The position numbers and the translations under genes are program-made. Under the pieces are notes generated by a model that worked only from the letters and a program-made list of their open reading frames with translations, had not been told where the DNA came from and made no database searches. A DNA stretch of 64,000 nt from Flagellimonas_A sp039592695 (GTDB lineage Bacteria > Bacteroidota > Bacteroidia > Flavobacteriales > Flavobacteriaceae), in the NCBI RefSeq assembly GCF_039592695.1, contig NZ_JBBUTK010000002.1, positions 496,001 to 560,000 on the forward strand, written 5' to 3'. Positions 52,023-60,735 of this stretch are shown in pieces; position 1 is the stretch's first letter, and each line of letters begins with the position of its first letter.

Positions 52023-52113
52023 TTATTTACTCAAAATAATTTAGACTTTTTTAATAGAATGCGAATCAAGTTTGCTATTTTACAAAGAACCAAACCAACA
52101 GTTCTATTTATAA

Positions 52114-53793
52114 ATGAATAAAAAAGCAATACAACCATATCGACTTAGCGAAGAAAAAGAAGCGAGATTATGGGCAAACGCTGAGATTATCTTTGATTCT
52201 TCAGCCTTACTTGATTTTTACTTTTTACCAAAAACTGCCCGAAAAAAAATTTCCATAGAGGTATTTAAAAAGCTTAAAGACCGACTTTGGTTGCCACATC
52301 ACGTACAGTATGAGTATTTAAAAAATCGGGAGAAGACCATCAGAAAACCAATCGAAGAAAAGTATAAGCCCTTACGCCAAAAAATCCAGAAAATTGGTTT
52401 TTCTGCTAATTCCCAAATTCTAAAAAAGATTGAAGAAATAAAGCGGGAAACATTCAAAGATGATAAGCATCCTCATCTCGACCAGAGTCATCTCGATAAA
52501 TTTAAAGAGAATACCGAACAGTTTCTTGCACATAGTAAGACTTTTGAAGAAGAAATTCTAAAAGCGGTCGAGACCATTGAAAAGGAAATTCAAGAATTGG
52601 AAGATAACGATGATGTGCTTTCAACTTTGGAGAAATACTTTAAAGTTGGTAGAGAATATTCTTTTGAGGAAATAATTGAGATTACGAAGGAAGGAAAACA
52701 TAGATATGAGTTTAAGATACCACCCGGGTATGGGGATTTTTACGGTAAAGAGAAAAAGGGAACTCAGATTTTTGGGGACTTAATTATTTGGAAGCAGATA
52801 TTAGAATATGCGAAGGAGAATCAAAAACCAATCATCTTCATTACAAATGATATTGCAAAAGACAATGATTGGTGCTATCGCGATACAAAAGCTACCGAAC
52901 CACGGATTTTAAGTCCAAGGGAGGAGTTGATTAAGGAAATTAAAGATTTTTCGGGGGTTGAATTCTGGATGTATAATTGGCCTCAATTTCTTTACGAGTC
53001 CAACAAAAGATTACAATCAACTATTCAAGAAGAGACTATTCAGAACCTATTTCAATTCATAGGCAGTAGAGAGGTTAAGGGAAATAGTCTGAAGTTTAAG
53101 TGCAACAACTGCAGTAAAATCCAAAGTTTCGATAAGTCAGACTTTGATTTGAACTTTGAATTCGTAGGGTCTTCTGATAGAAGTATGGGTGCCGAGAATC
53201 AGTATGTCGCAGAAGAAGAATTGAATTGCGGCAATTGCAGCAATCCTATCCTTGTAAAGTTTGGTGTATGGGAGTATCCTGTTGGTGCTCATAATTACGA
53301 TGATGTTGAAATTGAAGGAGCAGAGCTTCTTGATTCCTTCCATTTCACAATAGATTTCCACGAAGATGACCATCACGATTTTATCACTTGTCAAGCCTGC
53401 TCAGGAAATAGGGATGGTGTCGGGAATTTCGTAAGAATGGATGGGGATAGAGCACTTGTAAATGAGTATCCACCAGATCATCCGAAAGGAAAATACGATT
53501 CTGTTACTTGCGGTCATTGTGACTGGTGCAACACTATTCATATAGTATGTCCTGACTGTACTTCTATTAATGAGATAGAACAATTTAGGTATGATGAAAA
53601 TATTGAGTGTGAGGGTGGTTGTGGTCTTGTCTTTAATGCTGACAGCAGTAATGATAGGGAAAACTTAGGCGAATTTGACCTGAAATTAATGGATGACAGG
53701 GTTAAACACTGCGAGTCGTGTGGTGAAAATTTTATTGACGAAAGCAATACAGGTATTTGTGAGGAATGCGAAAATGCATACAATGAAAATTAA
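52114..53793 (+). CDS. PIN-like nuclease domain with four zinc-ribbon pairs; candidate defence protein
   Basis: A 559-residue cargo protein. Residues 20-290 resemble a PIN_8/DUF4935 domain: Asp28 in IIFDSSALLDFY, Glu67 in LPHHVQYEYLKNR, Asp222 in FGDLIIWKQI, Asp246 in IFITNDIAKDNDW, with a helical insert (about 75-175). The set of four acids suggests an active metal nuclease. The C-terminal 230 residues hold CxxC knuckles in order: C330/C333, C372/C375, C426/C429, C466/C469 (plus C472), C479/C482, C499/C503, C533/C536, C549/C552. Long stand-alone transcript, 145 bp before the methyltransferase. PIN_8 proteins occur in defence islands; this zinc tail is not one I can name. Confidence 0.8.
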   Translation: MNKKAIQPYRLSEEKEARLWANAEIIFDSSALLDFYFLPKTARKKISIEVFKKLKDRLWLPHHVQYEYLKNREKTIRKPIEEKYKPLRQKIQKIGFSANSQILKKIEEIKRETFKDDKHPHLDQSHLDKFKENTEQFLAHSKTFEEEILKAVETIEKEIQELEDNDDVLSTLEKYFKVGREYSFEEIIEITKEGKHRYEFKIPPGYGDFYGKEKKGTQIFGDLIIWKQILEYAKENQKPIIFITNDIAKDNDWCYRDTKATEPRILSPREELIKEIKDFSGVEFWMYNWPQFLYESNKRLQSTIQEETIQNLFQFIGSREVKGNSLKFKCNNCSKIQSFDKSDFDLNFEFVGSSDRSMGAENQYVAEEELNCGNCSNPILVKFGVWEYPVGAHNYDDVEIEGAELLDSFHFTIDFHEDDHHDFITCQACSGNRDGVGNFVRMDGDRALVNEYPPDHPKGKYDSVTCGHCDWCNTIHIVCPDCTSINEIEQFRYDENIECEGGCGLVFNADSSNDRENLGEFDLKLMDDRVKHCESCGENFIDESNTGICEECENAYNEN

Positions 53794-53880
53794 AATTTAG
53801 ATTCTGCCTCATTTCCAAAAAATTGGATATATTCCAAAATTTATCAATGCTTGTCTATGCAAAAATCGCAAAATCATTTG

Positions 53881-53888
53881 TACCTTTG
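53881..53888 (+). promoter_or_regulatory. Predicted -7 promoter element of the methyltransferase gene
   Basis: TACCTTTG, an exact TAnnTTTG match, 51 bp before the ATG at 53939. A TTG lies at 53851, at a longer than usual spacing. It suggests the methyltransferase-nuclease pair is transcribed separately from the PIN gene. Confidence 0.5.
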
Positions 53889-53938
53889 AAATTAATTTAG
53901 TATGTAACTAACTATTAGCATTTTGGACGGCTTTAGAT

Positions 53939-56900
53939 ATGAATGATTTTGATTTAATAGAAAGTCTTGGCTTGGACAGAGCCATATCTATTACTTCAGA
54001 ATCTTCACAAATTACTGAAAGTCAATCTGTTGTTCTTAATCAAGTAAAAGATTTTGGTGTTGATGAGATTTATTTCAGTACCGATGAAAACCAAAATAGC
54101 TATCCTGCGATATTCCTAAAAAAAGTTGAGAGATTCGACGACCTGACCCTTCGAAGAATTGCCATTGCCCAAAGAAAGATATGGAATTTCAAGAAGGTGA
54201 TTTTTTTGTATGTGTATTCCGATACAGAGATACGTATATATAATTGTGCCGAGAAACCACTTCAATTCAGGTCCAAGGATACAAACTACAAAAAAGAGCT
54301 AAAAACTCTTGAGATAGAATCGTACAAGTTTTCCAATAAGAATAAGCTAAAAGAACTGCTAAGTCTTTTCTCTTCCATCGCCATTGATACCGGTATAATC
54401 TGGACAATTGCTGAGGCCCAAAAAATCAGGAATAAGATTAGTCTTCAGCGCAGGGTAGATAAGTATCTCGTAGAGAGTCTGACCAAAACTGCTAAACAAC
54501 TACAGACAGAAGGGTTGGATATCAACCTTATTCATAAAATAATTATGCGCTCTTTATTTCTTCTTTATCTTGAAGATAGAGGTGCCACCGATGCCAAGTT
54601 CTATTCTGAAATTAAAATTGGGGCGCAGTCGTATTTTGACATACTCGACGAAGTTGATAAAACCTATGCGCTATTTCGGAAACTCGAAGAGTACTTTAAC
54701 GGCAATGTCTTTACCATCGATAACAGCGAGTCAATTTCTAAAGAGCATTTGCAGATAGTAAAAAAGTGTTTCATCAATGGCAACGACGATTCGATACAGC
54801 AAAATCTTTTTGAAGACTGGAGGCTATTTGATTTTAGTATTATTCAGATTGAGTTGCTCAGCGAAATTTATGAAAACTTTCTGGCCGAGATAAATCCGAC
54901 CTTAAAGCAAGATACCGGCACCTATTATACGCCACCATCACTTGTTGAGTTAATCTTGAATGAAAAACTGCCTATTTCCCAAGCAGAAAATAAATACAAC
55001 GTTAAGATTTTGGACCCATCTTGTGGGTCGGGGATTTTTCTGGTGGAGAGCTTTAAGCGTTTGGTAAAACGCTATGAAATTGCAAATAATAAAAAGCTTA
55101 CTGACTTTAACGAGTTAAAACAGTTACTCACGGACAATATTTTTGGCATAGAGATTCATCCTCAGTCAATCAAGGTAGCTGCGTTTAGCTTATATCTCGC
55201 TTTGGTCGATAATTTAAATCCAAAAACGATATGGCAGAACAAAGACTACCAGTTACCCTATCTTATAAACGACCCATCTGACGAGACCTTAATTAAACAA
55301 GGAAGTAATTTGTTTCGTACGGACACTATCAAAAAGAATCCCCAAGTCGAAGCAATCGACTTTGATTTGGTAGTTGGGAATCCGCCGTTTGGCACGAAGA
55401 ACCTATTACAATCTATCCGAGATTATAGTGACAAATATGGTTTCGCCAAGGAAATGGTTCTTCCGTTTATGCACAAAGCAACAACATTTGCAAAAAATGG
55501 AGAAATAGCTCTTATTTTCAACACCAAGGTACTTACAAATAATGCTTCCACATACCAGGTTTTCAGAAAATGGCTTTTTAATGAGTGTTATGTAGAGAAA
55601 GTTTACAATTTCTCAATACTTCGAAAAGCACCCAAAAACTTTGGAGGACAACTTTTCGGGTCAGCTACTGGGCCAATCAGTATTGTTTTTTATCGAAATA
55701 GTACCCCAAAAGACAAATCCGATACTATACAATACTATGCCCCCAAAACCTACATTAAGTCAAATATTATTGAAGGTGTAAGTATTGATAGTTCAGATTT
55801 AAAATATTTACCAAGGGAAGAGTGTCAAAAGCCAGATAGCAAAATTTGGAAAATTGCAATGTGGGGAGGAATGAACGACTTTAATATTATTAAAAAAATT
55901 GCATCAAATATTGAATCTTACAATGAATATTTTAATGATGCTAATAATAATTGGAATCCACCAAGATCAGGATTAAATGGCGATAGGGAGCATCAAGATT
56001 TTATACCATCAGAAATAATCAATTCAAGATATATTCGAAGATTCTATACCCCAAAAAGTGCCTCAGAACAAAACAGTAAATACTTTAGGAATATAGATTC
56101 AAAACTCTTTGAACCACCTTTCGTAATTCTCAAAAAGGGGCAGCAAAAAAGAAAAATCGCTGCATCCTACATCGATTATTTTTCTTACTGTACAACAGCC
56201 TGTTACATATTTAACGGCAATGTTGAGCCTGAGAAAAAGAAGGCACTGGTTAGCATACTCAATTCCAAAATCACAACATATATACTGTTTATGGTCAGTT
56301 CATCCTGGGGAATTGAGAGAGAGCAGATTTTTAAGGATGAAGTATTGGAAACACCCGCCATAATTAAATTACTCAAAAAGAATCATCTGGCAGGCCTAAC
56401 CAAGTACTTCAACCAAATTATGAACGGTATAAACTCTGATATCCTCTTCAAGGACTACTCTGATATAGAAAAATCAATCGACAAAATTATATCAGAAGAT
56501 GTTTTGGGGATGTCCGAAAAAGAAATGATCATTATCAATGATAGCTTGGATTTCAGCCTTGATTTATTTGAGAATAAACAAAAATCAAAAGCTTTAGCGC
56601 CAGTAAAAAATATTGCGCACTACGCGAATCGGATATGTTCTGAGTTGAATAATTTTCTGGACAATCAGAATATAGTTTGTAACGCAACAGTTTTTGAAAC
56701 ACCACATTTTTCGCCCTTAATGATAATCAAACTTTCATTTGACTCAGAGAAAAGCGGTATTGCGGAATCTCAAGAAAATGTGACCCAAGAATTACAGAAA
56801 ATAGACAAACATTTATGGGCAAAGCAAAGCACAAATATCTATTTCAGAAAGAAGCTAAACTATAAGACAGGTAATGAAGTTTTTGTTATCCGTCCCAACC

Positions 56901-56977
56901 AAAGAAGATTCTGGACGCAATCAATGGCAATTGAGGATGCTTCGGAATTGATATTGGAAATTTTAAACGAAGTGTAG
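53939..56977 (+). CDS. N6-adenine DNA methyltransferase of a restriction-modification system
   Basis: A 1012-residue protein. The AdoMet site is KILDPSCGSGIFLVES (Asp359) and the catalytic motif is VVGNPPFGTKN (Asn481-Phe484), the gamma-class NPPF of Eco57I/type I-like methyltransferases. The N-terminal 150 residues contain VDEIYFSTDENQNSYPAIFLKK and a KVIFLYVYSDTEIRIYNC strand pair, found in large Eco57I-type proteins; I do not see a PD-ExK nuclease motif there. The part after residue 650 looks like a TaqI-type target-recognition domain (HQDFIPSEIINSRYIRR, FEPPFVILKKGQ). The nuclease gene follows after 3 bp. Markedly AT-rich like the PIN gene. Confidence 0.9.
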   Translation: MNDFDLIESLGLDRAISITSESSQITESQSVVLNQVKDFGVDEIYFSTDENQNSYPAIFLKKVERFDDLTLRRIAIAQRKIWNFKKVIFLYVYSDTEIRIYNCAEKPLQFRSKDTNYKKELKTLEIESYKFSNKNKLKELLSLFSSIAIDTGIIWTIAEAQKIRNKISLQRRVDKYLVESLTKTAKQLQTEGLDINLIHKIIMRSLFLLYLEDRGATDAKFYSEIKIGAQSYFDILDEVDKTYALFRKLEEYFNGNVFTIDNSESISKEHLQIVKKCFINGNDDSIQQNLFEDWRLFDFSIIQIELLSEIYENFLAEINPTLKQDTGTYYTPPSLVELILNEKLPISQAENKYNVKILDPSCGSGIFLVESFKRLVKRYEIANNKKLTDFNELKQLLTDNIFGIEIHPQSIKVAAFSLYLALVDNLNPKTIWQNKDYQLPYLINDPSDETLIKQGSNLFRTDTIKKNPQVEAIDFDLVVGNPPFGTKNLLQSIRDYSDKYGFAKEMVLPFMHKATTFAKNGEIALIFNTKVLTNNASTYQVFRKWLFNECYVEKVYNFSILRKAPKNFGGQLFGSATGPISIVFYRNSTPKDKSDTIQYYAPKTYIKSNIIEGVSIDSSDLKYLPREECQKPDSKIWKIAMWGGMNDFNIIKKIASNIESYNEYFNDANNNWNPPRSGLNGDREHQDFIPSEIINSRYIRRFYTPKSASEQNSKYFRNIDSKLFEPPFVILKKGQQKRKIAASYIDYFSYCTTACYIFNGNVEPEKKKALVSILNSKITTYILFMVSSSWGIEREQIFKDEVLETPAIIKLLKKNHLAGLTKYFNQIMNGINSDILFKDYSDIEKSIDKIISEDVLGMSEKEMIIINDSLDFSLDLFENKQKSKALAPVKNIAHYANRICSELNNFLDNQNIVCNATVFETPHFSPLMIIKLSFDSEKSGIAESQENVTQELQKIDKHLWAKQSTNIYFRKKLNYKTGNEVFVIRPNQRRFWTQSMAIEDASELILEILNEV

Positions 56978-56980
56978 TTA

Positions 56981-57601
56981 ATGGGGCTGGATAAAGGAAT
57001 AGTTAACAGCTTCAAAAGGGGCTTTGAGAATAAATGTCTTAGGTTGATAACCGATTCTTATTCTACCGCGTTGGAAGATAATGCCATTAAAAGAAATTGG
57101 GATGAAAACGACATCACAGCCCAACTGCACCAACATATAAAGGATAATCCTCTGAGATTGGAATGGAATATCTATTCCAATGTAGAGGAACCGCTACCAA
57201 AGAAGGGAATGAAAAAGGAAAAAGGCTTTGCTGCTAAATTGTCCCGAATTGACCTTAAGTTTTCAGTCATTACTTCCAATTTAGAATACGTTTACCATAT
57301 GGAGGCTAAAAACTTGAAAGAAAATGATTCAGCTTTAAAGCGACGCTACATAAATACAGGAATCAACAACTTTCTGTCTGGTAAGTACCAAGAAGGTTGC
57401 TTGTTGGGATACGTTTTAGAAGGTGCAATAGACAAATCCATTAATGGGATAAACAAACTTTTGAAAAAGGACAAACGAACGTCTGAGTTTTTGAGCAAAG
57501 AGGAAAATAGTGTTCACGGCGACTGTTACAGGTCCAATCATCCTAATGATTTTTCTATTCAGCATTTTATGTTTGACTTTACCTCTCTAAAAAGCGCTTA
57601 A
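56981..57601 (+). CDS. Predicted PD-(D/E)xK nuclease partner of the methyltransferase
   Basis: A 206-residue protein. Glu42 or nearby acids in WDENDITAQLHQHI, Asp91 in LSRIDLKFSVI and Glu108-x-Lys110 in YHMEAKNLKEN give a plausible PD-(D/E)xK core with strand spacing as in restriction endonucleases. A helix follows with RRYINTGINNFLSGKYQEGCLLGY. It starts 3 bp after the methyltransferase stop, so the two are a unit and it is most likely the restriction half. The motif assignment is by eye; confirmation would need a fold search. Confidence 0.65.
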   Translation: MGLDKGIVNSFKRGFENKCLRLITDSYSTALEDNAIKRNWDENDITAQLHQHIKDNPLRLEWNIYSNVEEPLPKKGMKKEKGFAAKLSRIDLKFSVITSNLEYVYHMEAKNLKENDSALKRRYINTGINNFLSGKYQEGCLLGYVLEGAIDKSINGINKLLKKDKRTSEFLSKEENSVHGDCYRSNHPNDFSIQHFMFDFTSLKSA

Positions 57602-57602
57602 A

Positions 57603-57980
57603 ATCATAGTCATCCCTCGTATTTTAGAACACTATGGTAAAGAGAGTTTTAATTTTTCTGATAACTTTCTTAGAATGACGTTTGTAGCTAAAGAAACTAC
57701 TGTTGAAGATGGTGGTGCAAAAGGTGGTCAAATAGGTGGTGTAACAGGTGGTGTAACAGATGCTGCAATTGATGCCGCAACTACACTTACCAAAAGACAA
57801 AAAGAAGTAGTTAAACTTATTGCTGCAAATCCATCTATAACTTATAATGAAGTAGCAGACGCTTTAGGTATTAATGAATCTGCTGTTGGAAAACATATAA
57901 CAGCAATCAAGAATAAAGGCGTATTAGTACGTCAAGGTGGCACACAAGGTTATTGGGAAGTTAAGCTACCGAAACACTAA
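57603..57980 (+). pseudogene. 3' remnant of an AlbA/RecG-like ATP-binding regulator gene
   Basis: The frame is open from just after the nuclease stop and reads IIVIPRILEHYGKESFNFSD before the first ATG (57675), which is like the end of an ATP-binding domain. It then has GGAKGGQIGGVTGGVTD and a winged helix (TKRQKEVVKLIAANPSITYN, EVADALGINESAVGKHITAI) ending QGYWEV. This glycine-repeat plus winged helix is the usual C-terminus of AlbA_2/RecG-like regulators of about 450-500 aa. The first three quarters are missing at the cargo junction. A 101-aa product from 57675 could still be made. Confidence 0.75.
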
Positions 57981-57993
57981 CAACTACCTTTCA

Positions 57994-58365
57994 TCAAAAA
58001 GGCGACTTATCCTTTGAACCTCTGGCATCCGCCAGCCATTTACCATCTTGTTTAACCAGCTTAAAGAGACCAGGTGTTTTATCGTAAGCTGTGGTGTATT
58101 TTACCCATGCTACGTCGCCCATAATCGTGTCCCGCAAAACAGTAAAGTTGGAATCATCTTTTGGCGTAGCGTTGAACATATTTATGGTATTCATATAGTT
58201 GGAATAAGCCTGTGGCGTTGAGTTGGCTTTTAAGGTTTCTTCATCCTTTTCATAAAAGCTTTCGATAACAACTTGGGCTGTGGCACTTGGTCCTGAAACT
58301 TTAGTTTTAGAATCGGCACAAGAGAGGAACAGCACTACAAGTAAGAAAACAACAATATTTTTCAT
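57994..58365 (-). CDS. Lipoprotein with DUF4878-like domain, ICE transfer region
   Basis: A 123-residue protein. The N-terminus NIVVFLLVVLFLSCADSK has a clear lipobox (FLSC). The mature part is a single NTF2-like domain with VIESFYEKDEETLKAN, an AWVKYTTAY strand and a FKLVKQDGKWLADARG tail, the DUF4878 pattern. It lies directly downstream of traN on the same strand (8 bp), so it is cotranscribed with the pore genes. Entry exclusion or pore assembly are guesses. Confidence 0.7.
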   Translation of the reverse strand: MKNIVVFLLVVLFLSCADSKTKVSGPSATAQVVIESFYEKDEETLKANSTPQAYSNYMNTINMFNATPKDDSNFTVLRDTIMGDVAWVKYTTAYDKTPGLFKLVKQDGKWLADARGSKDKSPF

Positions 58366-58372
58366 AATGACT

Positions 58373-59203
58373 TTAATTTGGGTTATTGATATATCTGTGC
58401 GACAGTCTCATTTCGATATTTCGTTCACCATCTTTTTCGTTTAGTTCTAAAACAGCCCTACGATCATTGGATAATGAGAACTTGGGCAACACATAAACGA
58501 ACCGTAGCATTTGGCCTTCCACAATTTTTGAAGGCAATTTATGTTTGTATATCGGTTCTTGATATAGGCGTTGCAATGACTTTTTTTTTCCTTTTTGTCG
58601 TGTTTCAATCGAAAGGTTCAAGAAATTCAAATCGTAATCCAAAGTAGAATTATTCTCAATCTGGATGACGAAGTACAGTTCTTCTTTATCGAAAACAATA
58701 TTCTCAACACTTAAAACAATGCCTTCATTTCGCTTTTTGATACGACCAATGCGCTGTTTCCTATTGAGAAGGTATGCGCAGAATTTTTGGTAATGGTATG
58801 TTCTGTTATCTACACGCTCTTCAGAAGATTCAGCAAGAATTGAATCGGTAACAATCGGTTTTTCATTCCCGATACTACTTGATATCGGAATAAAATAATT
58901 GAGCTTAGAAAGCTGTTTTTTATACCTTACAATATACGAAAAAATCGAGCCATTTCTGTTGACTACCAGCAAATTACTTTCCTTTCCTGGCTTGGCTTGC
59001 AACAGGCCGAAATACTGTTCTTTCTCACGATTGTAGGTAAAGACAAAATTATCTGAACCGGTTATACCTTGCCGAATAGGTTCTGGGAAGAATAGTGCAA
59101 CATTCTTGGTGTCGTTTGCATAAATGGTATCTAATTTTATAGTTGTTTGCGCTTTCGCGAAAGCAAAAATAAATACAGTCAATATTGAAATTATCGCTCT
59201 CAT
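58373..59203 (-). CDS. traN: Conjugative transposon protein TraN (DUF4138, VirB9-like role)
   Basis: A 276-residue exported protein with a signal peptide (ISILTVFIFAFAKAQ, cut near residue 18). The N-terminal TIKLDTIYANDTKNVALFFP and GSDNFVFTYNRE fit Bacteroidota TraN/DUF4138, which builds the outer-membrane part of the mating pore. The second half is beta-rich (KEELYFVIQIENNSTLDYDL). It overlaps traM by 4 bp (ATGA). Confidence 0.9.
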   Translation of the reverse strand: MRAIISILTVFIFAFAKAQTTIKLDTIYANDTKNVALFFPEPIRQGITGSDNFVFTYNREKEQYFGLLQAKPGKESNLLVVNRNGSIFSYIVRYKKQLSKLNYFIPISSSIGNEKPIVTDSILAESSEERVDNRTYHYQKFCAYLLNRKQRIGRIKKRNEGIVLSVENIVFDKEELYFVIQIENNSTLDYDLNFLNLSIETRQKGKKKSLQRLYQEPIYKHKLPSKIVEGQMLRFVYVLPKFSLSNDRRAVLELNEKDGERNIEMRLSHRYINNPN

Positions 59204-60129
59204 AACTTTGGTTTTAGAATTAATCTGTAATTATTCAGGACGGTTACTTTTACCCTGCGGTTAGAACGCCTAAATACTTGGGTAAGTCCGCCCACTTGCG
59301 GTACGCTGGGAATATTAATATCACCAATAACATCATCAAATACCTCTCTGGTTACTTCTTCCCTAAAGTTGTTTTCTACATAAATGCCCTCGCTACCGTC
59401 TTGTAAATCGAAGGCTTTTAGTTTGGTGGGATGGTGTTTAATATTCTCAATTTCAATTAAAGCACGATTGGGCTGAAAGCTGATAAAGCCGAAAACTGGT
59501 GTGTTCTTCGGCATCAGTTTACCATTGATGGTAGCCGATTTGGTTAGGCGCATCCGCAATCGGGTATTCGCTTGAACAATTTGGTCACCATCTACGACTA
59601 CGTAAATCGTTTCATCAGTATTGCCGATAATTGAAACTTCATTGGGCTTGGGCGAGGCCGCAAAAAACAGTTGATGTTCCAGACCCAATTCCTTGGCTTC
59701 AATTTTTTGTTCTCTTTTAACTTCAGCAGAATCCACCTTTGGTGTTGTTTGTTGAACAACTCGCTTTTGTCCCAAATTATGATAGCGTTTTCCAGAATAC
59801 TTTATCTTGCCAGCCTTGTAAATGCTGTCCACAATGCGTTGCTTTTTTTGTTCGGGCAAATCGGGATTGTACAGTCCCGTAGAGTCCAGTAGCTTTTCAT
59901 CATAGATGCTGGGTGCTTTACTTTCGCGGACTTCTTTGAGGTCATTAATCGCATCGAGTTTGGAATCATATTCCTTTTGGTCATCTTCCAGTTCAGGAAC
60001 AAGCGTCTGTTGCAAGGTGTCTTCATCATTGTCCTCATCTTCCATAAGCATCACTGAATATGAGATAAGGAAGAGGAAAATGATGGCGAGTACACCAGCA
60101 AAAATGATTTTATTCTTTTCTACTTTCAT
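59200..60129 (-). CDS. traM: Conjugative transposon protein TraM (VirB10-like)
   Basis: A 309-residue protein. One N-terminal membrane helix (IIFAGVLAIIFLFLISYSVML) is followed by a charged, acidic linker (DDQKEYDSKLDAINDLKEVR) and a C-terminal beta-domain containing NTRLRMRLTKSATINGKLMP and FGFISFQPNRALIEIENI, as in VirB10-type channel proteins of Bacteroidota ICEs. It spans the periplasm. The start overlaps the end of traK by 20 bp. Confidence 0.9.
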   Translation of the reverse strand: MKVEKNKIIFAGVLAIIFLFLISYSVMLMEDEDNDEDTLQQTLVPELEDDQKEYDSKLDAINDLKEVRESKAPSIYDEKLLDSTGLYNPDLPEQKKQRIVDSIYKAGKIKYSGKRYHNLGQKRVVQQTTPKVDSAEVKREQKIEAKELGLEHQLFFAASPKPNEVSIIGNTDETIYVVVDGDQIVQANTRLRMRLTKSATINGKLMPKNTPVFGFISFQPNRALIEIENIKHHPTKLKAFDLQDGSEGIYVENNFREEVTREVFDDVIGDINIPSVPQVGGLTQVFRRSNRRVKVTVLNNYRLILKPKL

Positions 60130-60733
60130 AATCTATTTTTCTTAAAGTGTTTTCGAAATAATTGGTAATCAACAATCCGTGTGGATTGTTGGGAAAGTTT
60201 CGGTCTACCATAATCAAGTTTCCAGTAGATACCAATTCGTAAGTGTCAATGACGGATCCACGGTTGATTTCAAAAATGGTAACGGTTCGGAAGACGTGGT
60301 TTCCGTTTTGTTGCTCAACTTGAGAATCGATACTCAATACTTTTTGCACGAGTGAATACTGCAACAATCGGTTATAGACACCATCAGCCTTTTTCTGACG
60401 GTAAAGGTCATCTACAGAACTATTTCCCAGCCAAAGCGCCTTTTCCAAATTGCGTTCGTAGTTGCTGGCATCAATATTATAGAAGTAGGTATGGAACAAA
60501 TCCAGATGTGCCAAAGCTTCTACCTTAAAATTTTCCTTTTGGGTAACGAGCTTCAGAGGGATAATACTACCGTCTGTATTGATGGCGAAAGCACTGTTTA
60601 GCGCATCTTTTTTTGTTTTGAACGCCATCCAAATGGAAAAGCTACTGGACAACATCGAGCATACCACCACGGCCATCACGATAAAGCGGTTCAACATTAG
60701 GACTTTGTAAATGTTCTTGTACGGTGTTTTCAT
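60110..60733 (-). CDS. traK: Conjugative transposon protein TraK (VirB8-like)
   Basis: A 207-residue protein: a short cytoplasmic N-terminus MKTPYKNIYKVLMLNRFIV, one membrane helix (VMAVVVCSMLSSSFSIWMAF), and a periplasmic domain with LFHTYFYNIDASNYERNLEK and DLYRQKKADGVYNRLLQY, which are the TraK hallmarks. VirB8-type assembly factor of the pore. It starts 2 bp after traJ. Confidence 0.93.
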   Translation of the reverse strand: MKTPYKNIYKVLMLNRFIVMAVVVCSMLSSSFSIWMAFKTKKDALNSAFAINTDGSIIPLKLVTQKENFKVEALAHLDLFHTYFYNIDASNYERNLEKALWLGNSSVDDLYRQKKADGVYNRLLQYSLVQKVLSIDSQVEQQNGNHVFRTVTIFEINRGSVIDTYELVSTGNLIMVDRNFPNNPHGLLITNYFENTLRKIDYESRKE

Positions 60734-60735
60734 AA

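Noticed and set aside
57675..57980. Stand-alone 101-aa winged-helix regulator
   Set aside because: The frame continues upstream with sequence that reads like the parent AlbA/RecG-like protein, so a 5'-truncated gene is the better explanation, though a short product remains possible.
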